A stretch of 64,000 bases of DNA, from assembly GCA_035498405.1 (NCBI GenBank), contig DATKAE010000047.1, forward strand, positions 124,001 to 188,000, in the 5' to 3' direction. The notes below the pieces were generated by a model, which was given only the letters and a program-made list of their open reading frames with translations, made no database searches and had not been told where the DNA came from. A program made the position numbers and the translations under genes. Numbering within the stretch: position 1 is the stretch's first letter; every line of letters starts with the position of its first letter. The stretch comes from DATBFU01 sp035498405. GTDB taxonomy: Bacteria; Acidobacteriota; Thermoanaerobaculia; UBA5066; Gp7-AA6. Positions 27,408-36,259 of the stretch are shown piece after piece.

Positions 27408-28757
27408 ATGAAGAGGAGCCCGTTCGGAACACGCACCCTCGTCGCGGTTGCATTCAGTTGCCTCGTGGGCGCCGCGAGAGCTCAAACCGTTACCTTCTTC
27501 CAACTTCCGAACGGCGCTAACGCCGCCAGCATCGTCGCGGGAAGCAACAGCGATCTCTGGTTCAGTGAGCTGGCAAACGACGGACCCGGCGAACACCTCT
27601 TCCGCATGACGACCTCGGGTGCCGTCACGGAGTTCTCACTACCCCCGGCTGCAAACTGCGTGGGCGGTATCGCGCTGGGGCCGGACGGCGCGCTCTGGTT
27701 CACGGCGTACTCCTCCACAGATTGGGGTTGCGGGACGCCGGTCTCCGGAATGATCGGCCGGATTACCGAGGCGGGTCAGCGCAGCGAGTTTCCAAGCCCC
27801 GTGGCTGGCAGCATCGCGACGGGCCCCGATGGAAACCTGTGGTTCGCTGAGCTATCCGCCAACAAGATCGGCCGCCTGACCACCAGCGGAGCTCTGAAAG
27901 AGTTCGACCTCCCCTCGCAGACCTCTATTCGCAAGATGACAGTCGGTGCAGATGGCGCTCTGTGGTGCACGACGGACTCCTCGAGCATCTTGCGGATCAC
28001 GATGGGCGGCTCTATCCGAGCAATTCCGGCCTCCTGTATGCCAGCAGGGATCACGGCCGGGCCCGACGGCAACCTCTGGTTCGCGGACACGAAGGGGCTC
28101 ATCGGCCGGATCGACCGGTCCTCGTTTCGCGTCACCAGGTTCCCGCTCCCGACCTCGGAGCTCTATCGATGGGCAGGCGGGATCGCGTCGGGCGCGGACG
28201 GAAATCTCTGGTTCACCCGGCTCTTCGGCGGCATCGGTCGCATCACCACGACGGGTTTCATCACGGAATTCCCGTTGTCCCTCAGCGGATTCGCTCTCGA
28301 TATCGCCGCCGGTCCGGATGGCGCCCTTTGGTTCATAGAGGCAGAGAGCGACAAGATCGGCAGGATCGACGTGATTCGTCGCCGGGAGAGCGACCGACTC
28401 GAGATCGGCACCTGCGTGCCGGACCCACATAGCCTTTGCCTGAGCGGCGGAAGGTTTCTGGCGACCGCGACCTACCGCAATGGGATCGGCTCAGGAACGG
28501 CGACCGCCGTCGCGATCTCGGATGCCACGGGCTTCTTCACCTTCGACGACGCAGACAGCGCGGAGTTGGTGGTCAAGGTTCTGAACGCCTGCAGCTTCTC
28601 TCCTTACATCTGGGTTTTCGTCGGCGGATTGACGGATCAGGAAACGACTCTCAGTGTGACCGACACGAAGACGGGTGTCATACGGACTTACTCCAACCCG
28701 CTCGGTACCACGTTCGTGACCGTCACAGACACGGCGGCATTCTCAACATGTCCGTAA
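27408..28757 (+). CDS. Secreted seven-bladed Vgb-like propeller, paralogue 1
   Basis: The product is 449 residues with a signal peptide (about 1-25, ending GAARAQ). Seven blades follow, each with a variant of IAxGPDGxLWFTE and GRITxxG, as in virginiamycin B lyase (Vgb)-like and NHL propellers. Residues about 335-449 form a separate beta-sandwich-like domain beginning PDPHSLCLSGGRFLATATYR and ending DTAAFSTCP, shared with the next two genes. The blade pattern gives fold, not activity; I cannot confirm the Vgb catalytic residues, so lyase function should not be assumed. It heads a row of three paralogues on the same strand. Confidence 0.85.
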   Translation: MKRSPFGTRTLVAVAFSCLVGAARAQTVTFFQLPNGANAASIVAGSNSDLWFSELANDGPGEHLFRMTTSGAVTEFSLPPAANCVGGIALGPDGALWFTAYSSTDWGCGTPVSGMIGRITEAGQRSEFPSPVAGSIATGPDGNLWFAELSANKIGRLTTSGALKEFDLPSQTSIRKMTVGADGALWCTTDSSSILRITMGGSIRAIPASCMPAGITAGPDGNLWFADTKGLIGRIDRSSFRVTRFPLPTSELYRWAGGIASGADGNLWFTRLFGGIGRITTTGFITEFPLSLSGFALDIAAGPDGALWFIEAESDKIGRIDVIRRRESDRLEIGTCVPDPHSLCLSGGRFLATATYRNGIGSGTATAVAISDATGFFTFDDADSAELVVKVLNACSFSPYIWVFVGGLTDQETTLSVTDTKTGVIRTYSNPLGTTFVTVTDTAAFSTCP

Positions 28758-28810
28758 TCCGATCGGTCGCCTTTGTCGGTCATTGCCCGTGGACTTGAAA
28801 GGACACGATT

Positions 28811-30118
28811 ATGAAGAGAAGGTCGTCCGGAAGACGGGTGCTTGTGGCCATTCTCCTCGCGTGCAGTGCGACGGCGACGACGGCTCAGTCGATTACCGAG
28901 TTCGTCATCCCCACGATTGGGAGCAGCCCCTCCGGCATCACGGCCGGGCCACAGGGAAGTCTCTGGTTCACCGAACATGACGGTAACAAGATCGGGCGGA
29001 TCTCGACCGAAGGCGTCATTTCCGAGTTTGCGATCCCTACTGCGGACAGCGGGCCGTCCAGGATCGCCGCGGGACCAGATGGCAACGTCTGGTTTGTCGA
29101 AACCGCTGCCGGCAAGATCGGGCGAATCACACCCCGCGGAGAGATTGCTGAGTTCGCCGTTTCTGCACCTGGCTACGGCCCGTTCGATATCGTGGTGGGC
29201 CGTGACGGCAACCTCTGGTTCACAGACAGCAATCACAGTGCGCCGATCGTGGCGGGCGGGATTGGGCGAATCACGACGGCCGGAGAAGTCTCGCGGTTCA
29301 ATTTGGGCTACTACCACCGACCGCACGGCATCGCGGCAGGGCAGGACGGCAACCTCTGGGTCGCCGACGCCGGGACGGTCGCGAGGATAACGAGGATCAC
29401 CACAGCCGGAAAGTTTGATTCGTTTCTCACGAGTGGCTGTCCCGGCCCCTCCTGGATCGCGGGCGGTCCGCATGGAGCCCTGTGGTTCACCGATTCCGGA
29501 GCGATTGGTCGGATCACCCCGGACGGAACGATTACGGAGTTCGCCGCGCCCGCGTCTGGCATCGCTCTCGGGCCGGACGGCAACGTCTGGTTCACCGAAT
29601 TCGGCGCCAGCCGCATCGGCCGAATCACTCCGACCGGAGAAATCACGGAAGTGGCGATCCCGACATCCGAGGGCGGCCCTGAGGGGATCGCCGCCGGACC
29701 CGACGACGGCAACGTCTGGTTCACGGAACGTACTGCCAACAAGATCGGCCGGATCTCGACCAGCGGGACCGCCTGCATGCCGGACCAACATCACCTGTGC
29801 CTGAGCGGCGACAGATTTCGGGTTTCGGCAACCTACCGGAATCAGCTCGGCTCTGGCGAGGCGACCGTCGCCGAAACTTACGCCGCCACAGGGTTCCTCG
29901 CCTTCGACAATCCAAACAGCGTCGAGCTCGTGGTGAAGATTCTCGATGCCTGCAGCATCGGCTCCGGCTTCTGGGTCTTCGCGGCCGGACTCACGGACCA
30001 GAAAGCACTGCTCCGGGTAACCGACACGCAGACCGGCGAAGTCCGAACCTACTCCAACCCGCTCGGGACCACGTTCGTGACCGTAACAGACACGACCGCC
30101 TTTTCCACGTGTCCGTAG
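28811..30118 (+). CDS. Secreted seven-bladed Vgb-like propeller, paralogue 2
   Basis: The product is 435 residues with a signal peptide (residues about 8-25). Seven blades are countable by their xGxDGNLWFT cores, one of which carries an insert (GPDDGNVWFTE). The C-terminal domain repeats that of the neighbours: MPDQHHLCLSGDRFRVSATYR to DTTAFSTCP. It starts 53 bp after paralogue 1 without its own copy of the leader motif, so it is probably co-transcribed with paralogue 1. Extracellular binding or polysaccharide/protein interaction is possible; no catalytic signature is visible. Confidence 0.85.
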   Translation: MKRRSSGRRVLVAILLACSATATTAQSITEFVIPTIGSSPSGITAGPQGSLWFTEHDGNKIGRISTEGVISEFAIPTADSGPSRIAAGPDGNVWFVETAAGKIGRITPRGEIAEFAVSAPGYGPFDIVVGRDGNLWFTDSNHSAPIVAGGIGRITTAGEVSRFNLGYYHRPHGIAAGQDGNLWVADAGTVARITRITTAGKFDSFLTSGCPGPSWIAGGPHGALWFTDSGAIGRITPDGTITEFAAPASGIALGPDGNVWFTEFGASRIGRITPTGEITEVAIPTSEGGPEGIAAGPDDGNVWFTERTANKIGRISTSGTACMPDQHHLCLSGDRFRVSATYRNQLGSGEATVAETYAATGFLAFDNPNSVELVVKILDACSIGSGFWVFAAGLTDQKALLRVTDTQTGEVRTYSNPLGTTFVTVTDTTAFSTCP

Positions 30119-30147
30119 CGTGCGGATCGTCGAGTCGTCGACACTGG

Positions 30148-30196
30148 CGCCGGCGAAAAAGGTGGACTACGCCGGGAACTCTCCCAGGAGTTCGTC
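30148..30196 (+). promoter_or_regulatory. Conserved leader hairpin, copy 3 (before the third propeller gene)
   Basis: The core is GCCGGCGAAAAAGGTGGA followed by ACGCCGGGAACTC. The hairpin arms are GAACTCT (30176-30182) and GGAGTTC (30187-30193), loop CCCA. Compared with copies 1 and 2 the left and right arms both differ, but pairing is kept and the C-C mismatch is repaired. ATG 30267 lies about 70 bp downstream. Confidence 0.65.
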
Positions 30197-30266
30197 TGGC
30201 AGCCGTCACGAGCTCGTCTGACAGCAGCACGACGAGCACAACCTAGGTCGAAGTAAGGGGTGCGTC

Positions 30267-31616
30267 ATGAAGAAAAACCGGTTCACATCACGCGCGCTCA
30301 TTGCGCTTCTACTCAGCTCGGGTGCGGTCATCGAGAACGGTCAGACAATCACAGAATTGACGATCTCAGCCGGAAGCTCCCCCGCGAGCATCGTGGCTGG
30401 GAAGGACGGGAACTTGTGGTTCACTGAGAGTCGGAACGACAAGATCGGGCGGATCAGCCCGTCCGGAGTCATTACCGAATTCCCGATTCCGACACCTAAC
30501 AGCAGCCCTGGCGGTATCGCGGCGGGCGCCGACGGCAACCTCTGGTTCACCGAGAGCCAGAGCAACAAGATCGGGCGGATCAGCCTGTCCGGAGTCGTTA
30601 CCGAATTCCCGATTCCAACGCTTTTCAGCAGCCCTCGGGGTATCGCGGCTGGCACGGATGGCAACCTCTGGTTCAGGGAAACCGGCCGGCAGATTTGGAA
30701 GATCACGACTTCGGGTGTTTTCACGGAGTTTCCAATTCCGACTCCTCCCACAGCGGACAGCGCCCTCGACATCGCGGCTGGCCCGGATGACAACCTCTGG
30801 TTCACCTTCTCTGCGGGCTGGATCGGTCGGATCACCACGGCAGGAGTCGTTACCCTCTTCATGACTCCTTCCCGCAGCGCTGTTCAGGGCATTGCGGCCG
30901 GGCCCGACGGGAACATGTGGTTCACTGAAACCGCTGGGGCAAGGGGAAGGATCAGTCGGATCAGCACCGACGGTGTGATTACTGTAGTTGGGTACCTCGG
31001 GATCCTCCCTTTCGGTCTCCCCCGAGGTATCGCCGCCGGCCCGGACGGCAACCTCTGGTTCACCAACCAGACTGGCGACCGGATTGGCCGGGCCACCACG
31101 AAAGGAGTGATCACGGAGTTTGCGATTCCGACGTTCGGCAGCAGGCCCAGCAGTATCACGGCCGGCCGGGACGGCAACCTTTGGTTCACGGAGTCGGCCT
31201 CCGACAAGATCGGCCGGATCACCACGGAAGGAGAGGTCAGCGAGTTTGCCCTGCCCCCCGTCGGATTCGGGCCGTGCGTGCCGAACAGCCTCTGTTTGAG
31301 CAGTGGCCGATTCCAGGCGACCGCGACTTACCGTAATCAACTCGATTCCGGCACGGCCAAAGCCGAGGCCATCTCGGACTCCTCGGGTTTCTTTGTCTTC
31401 GACAACCCCGATAGCGTCGAGCTCGTGGTGAAGGTTCTCAACGGCTGCGGTTTCACGATTCCTAACTTCTGGGTATTCGCTGCCGGGCTTACCGACCAGG
31501 AGACAACGCTGACCGTGACCGATCGGATGACTGGCGCGATCCGGACCTATTTCAACCCTCTCGGCAACACCTTTGTTACGGTCACCGACACGGCCGCGTT
31601 TTCCACGTGCCGCTGA
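30267..31616 (+). CDS. Secreted seven-bladed Vgb-like propeller, paralogue 3
   Basis: The product is 449 residues with a signal peptide (MKKNRF start, core about 8-20). The seven blades are the most regular of the three, with near-identical FTESxxNKIGRISxSGVxTEF segments in blades 1 and 2, suggesting recent internal duplication. The C-terminal domain runs from about residue 335 (VPNSLCLSSGRFQATATYR) to DTAAFSTCR. It has its own leader hairpin (copy 3), so it is likely transcribed separately from paralogues 1-2. It faces the decarboxylase gene tail to tail, 43 bp away. Confidence 0.85.
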   Translation: MKKNRFTSRALIALLLSSGAVIENGQTITELTISAGSSPASIVAGKDGNLWFTESRNDKIGRISPSGVITEFPIPTPNSSPGGIAAGADGNLWFTESQSNKIGRISLSGVVTEFPIPTLFSSPRGIAAGTDGNLWFRETGRQIWKITTSGVFTEFPIPTPPTADSALDIAAGPDDNLWFTFSAGWIGRITTAGVVTLFMTPSRSAVQGIAAGPDGNMWFTETAGARGRISRISTDGVITVVGYLGILPFGLPRGIAAGPDGNLWFTNQTGDRIGRATTKGVITEFAIPTFGSRPSSITAGRDGNLWFTESASDKIGRITTEGEVSEFALPPVGFGPCVPNSLCLSSGRFQATATYRNQLDSGTAKAEAISDSSGFFVFDNPDSVELVVKVLNGCGFTIPNFWVFAAGLTDQETTLTVTDRMTGAIRTYFNPLGNTFVTVTDTAAFSTCR

Positions 31617-31659
31617 GAAGGCCCAAATCCCTTGAGGCTCCACAGCTATATCAATTCTG

Positions 31660-33075
31660 TCATAGTGTCGCGGCGGCTGCGGCGATGTCCTCGAGCGCCG
31701 CCTCCATCCGGTCCAGGTGGGTGCGGAAAGAGAGGACGCAGATGCGGATGGCGAAGCGCCCGCGGAGCATCGTGCTCGTCAGGTGCACGCGATTCTTCGT
31801 ATTGACGCGGGCGAGGAGTTCGCGGTTCAGCACGTTCAAGGCTTCCTCGTCGAATCCCTCGCGACGCAGGCGGAAGGCCACGATCGAGAGCTGCGGCTCG
31901 GCCAGAATCTCGATGCCCGGGATCCTGCGCAGCTCGTCGGTGGCCCATAGAGCCAGATCGAGCTTCTCGTCGAGATTCCGACGGAAGGGCCCGATCCCGT
32001 GCATCGCGATCGGGAGCCACACGCGAAGCCCTCGCCAGTCGCGGGAGAGCTCCGGCGACAGCAGATTGAAGTCGGGCAGATCGACGTCGGCTTGCATGGG
32101 AGGCATGTAATCGGCCGAGATCGCGTGGGCGCGCTTCAAGGCCTCGGTGTCGCGCACGAGCAGGCACCCGGTTCCGTAGGGGAGGAAGAGCCCTTTGTGC
32201 GGGTCGAGCGCGATCGAGTCGGCGCGCTCGATTCCGGCGAGCAGGCGGCGGCCGCGCTCGGTCAGGACGAAGAAGCCGCCGTATGCCGCGTCCGCATGGA
32301 GCCAGAGCGCCTCGCGCCGCGCGATCTCCGCCAGCGCCGCGAGGTCGTCGACGGCGCCCGTGTTCGTCGTGCCGGCATTGCCGACGAGGAAGAAGGGGGT
32401 TTTCGCGGCGGCGCGGTCGCTCGAAATCGCCTTCTCGAGAGCGTCGAGGCGAATTCGGTACTGCTCGTCGGTCGGGATCTCACGGACGTTCTCTTCGGGG
32501 AAACCCGCCAGCATCGCCGCCTTCTGGACGGAATGGTGGGCCTGATCGGAGACGTAGAGCGTGCCCGAGAGGAAGTTTTCCGGCAGGAGCTTGCGCCGCG
32601 CGGTCACGAGCGCCGAAAAATTGGAAAGGGACCCGCCGGAGGTCAGCACGCCGCCGCCTCGCTCCGGATAGCCGACCATTCCGCAGAACCAGCGCACGAC
32701 GTTCCACTCGATCGCCGCGAGCCCTGGCGCCGCTGCGAAGACACCGACGTATCGGTTCGTGGCGTCGGCGATCAGGTCGGCGACGGCGGCGTGCGGAAGC
32801 CCGCCTCCCGGGATGTAGGCGAGATAGCCTGGCCCGGCGGTATTGAAGCTCTTCGGGATGACGCGATCGAAGAGCAAGTCGAGCAGCTCCTCGGCCGGCC
32901 GGCCGACCTCCGGAAGCGGTTCGGAGAGCGACCGCGCCAGAGCCTTTCCGCCCTCGGTGTCGGCGGCGGGCTGCCGCGGGAGCGACTCGATGTGACGCAG
33001 CACGCGTTCGGTTGCGGCCTCGATCAGGGCCCGAAGCGTTTCGCCCGAGAGTTCGAGAGATCGGTCTTCCGTCAA
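31660..33075 (-). CDS. Pyridoxal-dependent (aromatic-L-amino-acid-type) decarboxylase
   Basis: This 471-residue group II PLP decarboxylase has TAGPGYLAYIPGGG near residue 79 and the ring-stacking histidine in SDQAHHSVQKA (His180/181). HADAAYGGFF gives Asp262, and Lys294 in ALDPHKGLFLPYGTG binds PLP. Relatives include aromatic amino acid and tyrosine/DOPA decarboxylases and some aldehyde synthases; substrate is not predictable from these motifs. It starts 7 bp after the PlsC-like gene stop. A diverged copy of its 3' end lies at 18881-19042, on the far side of the accessory block. Confidence 0.92.
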   Translation of the reverse strand: MTEDRSLELSGETLRALIEAATERVLRHIESLPRQPAADTEGGKALARSLSEPLPEVGRPAEELLDLLFDRVIPKSFNTAGPGYLAYIPGGGLPHAAVADLIADATNRYVGVFAAAPGLAAIEWNVVRWFCGMVGYPERGGGVLTSGGSLSNFSALVTARRKLLPENFLSGTLYVSDQAHHSVQKAAMLAGFPEENVREIPTDEQYRIRLDALEKAISSDRAAAKTPFFLVGNAGTTNTGAVDDLAALAEIARREALWLHADAAYGGFFVLTERGRRLLAGIERADSIALDPHKGLFLPYGTGCLLVRDTEALKRAHAISADYMPPMQADVDLPDFNLLSPELSRDWRGLRVWLPIAMHGIGPFRRNLDEKLDLALWATDELRRIPGIEILAEPQLSIVAFRLRREGFDEEALNVLNRELLARVNTKNRVHLTSTMLRGRFAIRICVLSFRTHLDRMEAALEDIAAAAATL

Positions 33076-33082
33076 GCGCCGG

Positions 33083-33826
33083 TTATCTTACTGAGGCGCT
33101 AAGGCCATCGAACGCCGTCTGCATGCTCGAGCGCACCCGGGCGACTAGCTCCGGCAGATCCCGGGGCGCGAGTCCTTCGGTCGGCACGGGCTCGAGCACT
33201 CGCATCGGAAAGCGTCCCGGCCGGGCGCGCTGCCGCCGCATGTCCAGGATCGACGTGAGCGGCGCGGCGACGATCGGCAGGATCGGCACGCCCGCCGCGA
33301 GCGCGAGGCGAAAGGCGCCGCTCTTGAAGGCGAGCAAGTGCGGCCCCGAGTTGCGGTGGCCCTCGGGCATGAACCAGACGGAAAGGTCTTCCTCGCGCAT
33401 GGTCCGGGCGGTCGCCTCGAGGGATTGCAGCGCGCTCCGGGCGTCGTCGCGGTCGATCGTCAGGTTGCCGGAGAGTCGGTAGAACCAGCCAAAGACCGGG
33501 ATGCGTCCGATCTCGCGCTTGCCCGCCGAGACGGTGCGCCGGGGAAAGATCGAGCCGAACGTGACGACGTCGGCGAAGCTCTGGTGGTTGGCCACGATGA
33601 CGCAAGGGCGGCACTGCTCGAGGCGCTTGCGGTTCTCGACGGCGACGTCCCATCGCATCATCCGGACCACTCCCCGGCAAAAGACTCGACCGAAGACGTA
33701 GAGCGTCTGCCGGTTGCCCGGGCGCACGAGCAGCCAGAGGACTCCGAGCGCCGAGCAAATGAGGAACCAGATCCCCCCGAAGAAGAGGCCGAGGAAGAAG
33801 GTCGCCGTCTCTCGGATCGTCTTCAA
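33083..33826 (-). CDS. 1-acyl-sn-glycerol-3-phosphate acyltransferase (PlsC-like)
   Basis: The product is 247 residues with an N-terminal hydrophobic helix (about 10-32) anchoring it to the inner membrane. The acyltransferase motif I is VANHQSFADVVTFG (NHx4D), and motif III is MPEGHRNSG in place of the usual PEGTRS. It should acylate lysophosphatidate or a related lysolipid during phospholipid synthesis. The His in the PEGHR motif is a tolerated but less common variant. It lies between the K+ channel gene upstream and the decarboxylase downstream on the same strand, with gaps of 22 and 7 bp. Confidence 0.9.
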   Translation of the reverse strand: MKTIRETATFFLGLFFGGIWFLICSALGVLWLLVRPGNRQTLYVFGRVFCRGVVRMMRWDVAVENRKRLEQCRPCVIVANHQSFADVVTFGSIFPRRTVSAGKREIGRIPVFGWFYRLSGNLTIDRDDARSALQSLEATARTMREEDLSVWFMPEGHRNSGPHLLAFKSGAFRLALAAGVPILPIVAAPLTSILDMRRQRARPGRFPMRVLEPVPTEGLAPRDLPELVARVRSSMQTAFDGLSASVR

Positions 33827-33848
33827 CCGCGTGTGGCCGGAGCGAGGC

Positions 33849-34946
33849 TCAAGGGACCCGGAACTGCATGGTCGTCGTTTGCCAGTTGTCCCGAGCCCCC
33901 GCCGGCGGCAGCCAGGGAGGCAGGGGCATCAGCAAGAGCCGGGCGAGCGCATGGGCATACGGCTCGTACTGGCTGCGCAGGTGCGCGAGCCGGTCCTCCG
34001 CCTCCCGCCCCGCGTGCAGGGAGAGACCCACGGCGGAGAGCGCCGTTCGAAGCCGCGCGAGCTCGGAGGCCGGGAGCCGGTCCGGTGCGGCGGTGAGCGG
34101 CTTCTGGCCGAGCACCGACGTCAGGTCGGCCAGCGCGTGGCGGGCCATGGCGAAGGTCAGCCGCGCCGGCCCGACCGGGGTGCGGTCGATGCCCGTGATC
34201 ACGAGCGAGCAGGTGTCGAGCACCATCGTCAGCGCCGCGACCCAAGACTGGTTGTCGTGCTGCGATCGATAGAAGGCGAGCACGGGGAAGGAGATGTGTC
34301 CCTCCAAGATGTCGGCGGACCAGCGCTCCCAGTCGGAGAAGAGCGGCGTGAGGGCGGCGGCCATATCGCTCTCCGCGTGCCGGCGCAGTAGCTCGGTGGC
34401 CGTCGGAGGCGAGCCCGCTCGGGCATCGAGCAGGGCGATCGGGACCTCCCTTCGCGAAAATGTCTGAGAGAGCATCGGCAAGTAGCCGATCACGAGGGCC
34501 AGGAACGCGAAACCCGTCCCCGCTTCGACGGTCGTGAGGGCCCGTGCCGTCGTGGAGATCGGGGTGACGTCGCCCAGCCCCAGCGTGAAGAAGGTCGTCC
34601 CGCTCATGTAGAGATCGGCGCCGAAGCCCTCGAGCCCTGGCGGCAAGGAGAGATGGGAGCCGAGCCCCCACTGGAGCAGCGCGAAGCCGAAGACGAGTGT
34701 GCAGGCCCAGAGCGCGAGCAGCAGAATCAGCGAGAGAGGCCCGAAGACCGAGAGGAAGTTCTCCCGGGAAATTCCGGGCCGCATCCGGCGGCCGATCGCG
34801 GCAAAGGGCGGCCAGGTCGCGCGGTAGAAGAGGCGCGTCAGCCGGTAGCGGAAAGAGGCGCGCCGCGGAAGCACGATCGTTTCGAACGCGTCCCAGAGAA
34901 CGAGGAGCAGCAGAAGGAGCCCGGCGGCCACCGCGAAGAGGCGCAT
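33849..34946 (-). CDS. Two-pore-helix potassium channel family protein
   Basis: The product is 365 residues. Membrane helices are visible at about 3-25 and 65-90, with a pore region about 105-155. The selectivity filter reads FFTLGLGDVTPIS, a TLGxGD variant of the K+ channel TVGYGD. The C-terminal 200 residues are helical with no RCK/TrkA nucleotide-binding motif, so gating is unclear. It heads a minus-strand run with the acyltransferase and decarboxylase. A terminator for the gene upstream of it (35041-35367) lies just before the ATG. Confidence 0.82.
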   Translation of the reverse strand: MRLFAVAAGLLLLLLVLWDAFETIVLPRRASFRYRLTRLFYRATWPPFAAIGRRMRPGISRENFLSVFGPLSLILLLALWACTLVFGFALLQWGLGSHLSLPPGLEGFGADLYMSGTTFFTLGLGDVTPISTTARALTTVEAGTGFAFLALVIGYLPMLSQTFSRREVPIALLDARAGSPPTATELLRRHAESDMAAALTPLFSDWERWSADILEGHISFPVLAFYRSQHDNQSWVAALTMVLDTCSLVITGIDRTPVGPARLTFAMARHALADLTSVLGQKPLTAAPDRLPASELARLRTALSAVGLSLHAGREAEDRLAHLRSQYEPYAHALARLLLMPLPPWLPPAGARDNWQTTTMQFRVP

Positions 34947-34990
34947 GCGCCGGCGAATTCTATTGCGGCGGCCGGGGGGTTGGTGCCCCG

Positions 34991-35016
34991 AAAGAAAAGC
35001 CCGCCTCGCGGCGGGC
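34991..35016 (-). terminator. Rho-independent terminator after the small secreted protein gene
   Basis: On the minus strand GCCCGCC-GCGA-GGCGGGC (34999-35016) is a perfect 7-bp stem followed by TTTTCTTT (34998-34991). It ends transcription of the gene at 35041-35367. Confidence 0.85.
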
Positions 35017-35040
35017 GGGAGAACGGGATGTGAGAGGGCC

Positions 35041-35367
35041 TCAGTGACGAGTCTGCCCGTCGTGCTTCTGCCGGTAAATTTGGCGGGAGAGGCGATTCTG
35101 CTGGTTTTCGACGAGCCCCCTTTCGGCAGCCGTCAAGGATCCGCCGTTGGCCTGGCGCATGCCGTGGACCTCGCGGTTCAAGCCCGCTTCCCGGCGCTCG
35201 AGGCGAGCAGTCTCGCCGGCCGTGAGCTGGCCGCTCTCGACACCCTGGGCGATGCGCTGCTGCTGATTTTCCTGGCGCCGGTGGATTCGCCCGTCCGCCC
35301 GCGCCGGCAGGGCGGCGCAGAGCGAGGCGGCGGCGGCGACTCCGACGAGAATGACCTTCTTCGACAT
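35041..35367 (-). CDS. Small secreted helical protein
   Basis: The product is 108 residues with a signal peptide (core about 6-20, ending LPARADG). The mature part is rich in Arg, Gln and Glu with two similar helical units (RIAQGVESGQLTAGETARLERREAGLN and the later LTAAERGLVENQQNRLSRQIY). Similar small exported proteins with this heptad-like pattern occur widely in proteobacteria and Acidobacteriota without known function. It is followed by a rho-independent terminator and preceded by the DUF4097-like gene. Export to the periplasm is expected. Confidence 0.75.
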   Translation of the reverse strand: MSKKVILVGVAAAASLCAALPARADGRIHRRQENQQQRIAQGVESGQLTAGETARLERREAGLNREVHGMRQANGGSLTAAERGLVENQQNRLSRQIYRQKHDGQTRH

Positions 35368-35422
35368 TTTTCGAACCTCCGTCCATTGGACGAAGGCCTC
35401 GGGCGGAGGGTTTACGGGGGGT

Positions 35423-36214
35423 CTACCGGGACAGGATCCGGAAGCTGCCCCGGTACGTCTGTAGCCGCAGCTCCGGACCGCCGCCGTTGACCGAGCCGCG
35501 CTGCCGCTCGCCGCTGCCGTGTCGGCCGAGCACCTTCATGGCGACCTCGAACTCGGTTTGGAGGTCGCCGTGCCGGCCCAGATCCGCGTCCAGGTCGAAT
35601 CCAGACGAGCGCGGCAAGGCGATTCGGATGTCGCCCTTGTAGGTCTCGAATTGGCTCGCCGCGAATCGCGCAAACGCCGCGTCGACCTCACCCTTGTAGG
35701 TCTGGAGGCGCACGGCCCCCTCGAGGTCTCGGATTTCGACCCTTCCCTTGTACGTCTCGAAGTCGAGGCCTCCGCGAAGGCCGGCAACCCGGCTTTGCGA
35801 CTTGTAGTCGTTGACTTTCAGGTGCGCGGTCGGGGGGAGCTTGACGGTGTAGCGCACGAACGGGAGCGTCCTGTCGTCGCCGAAGATGCCGAGAAAGCCG
35901 CGGTGGTGCACGGCGTCGTAGTCGCTCTTGATGCGCACGCGGGAGCCCGAGCCCTCGATCCGGACCTCGGTCTCGCGCACCTTCTCCGCCTGATGGCGGC
36001 CGCTGTCGTCGGGCTCGATCCGCGCCGCGACGTCGACTTCGGGCCGGTCCCAGGTTTCGACGTCGATCCACCCCTTGAAGGTCTCGATCGAGACGCGGCC
36101 GTCGGGATCGAGCGGAACGGCCTTGTGAAACTCCTTGAAGTCGGCCCCGGCAGCCGTTGGTGCGGCCATCGAGGCCGCGAGCAGAAAGGCGGGAAGAACA
36201 GCGTTCGACCGCAT
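35423..36214 (-). CDS. Secreted DUF4097-like beta-helix protein
   Basis: The product is 263 residues with a signal peptide (residues about 6-24). The mature part consists of repeated strands of the pattern FETYKGxVEIRDLxG (GWIDVETWDRPE, GLDFETYKGRVE, RLQTYKGEVDA, QFETYKGDIRIA, RLQTYRGSFRI), typical of DUF4097/adhesin-type beta-helices. ATG 36214 is chosen because GGAGGG precedes it; an ATG at 36235 is less well supported. Function is unknown; relatives are periplasmic or surface proteins. It lies downstream of the SDR gene on the same strand. Confidence 0.78.
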   Translation of the reverse strand: MRSNAVLPAFLLAASMAAPTAAGADFKEFHKAVPLDPDGRVSIETFKGWIDVETWDRPEVDVAARIEPDDSGRHQAEKVRETEVRIEGSGSRVRIKSDYDAVHHRGFLGIFGDDRTLPFVRYTVKLPPTAHLKVNDYKSQSRVAGLRGGLDFETYKGRVEIRDLEGAVRLQTYKGEVDAAFARFAASQFETYKGDIRIALPRSSGFDLDADLGRHGDLQTEFEVAMKVLGRHGSGERQRGSVNGGGPELRLQTYRGSFRILSR

Positions 36215-36259
36215 GGCCCCCTCCTTCTCTCCCATACGCAGCCCGGGCCCGGAGGTTCC

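Noticed and set aside
18881..31659. Mobile integrative element
   Set aside because: No integrase, transposase, relaxase or clear attachment repeats are visible; only the duplicated 3' end supports insertion, so it is kept as a hypothesis.
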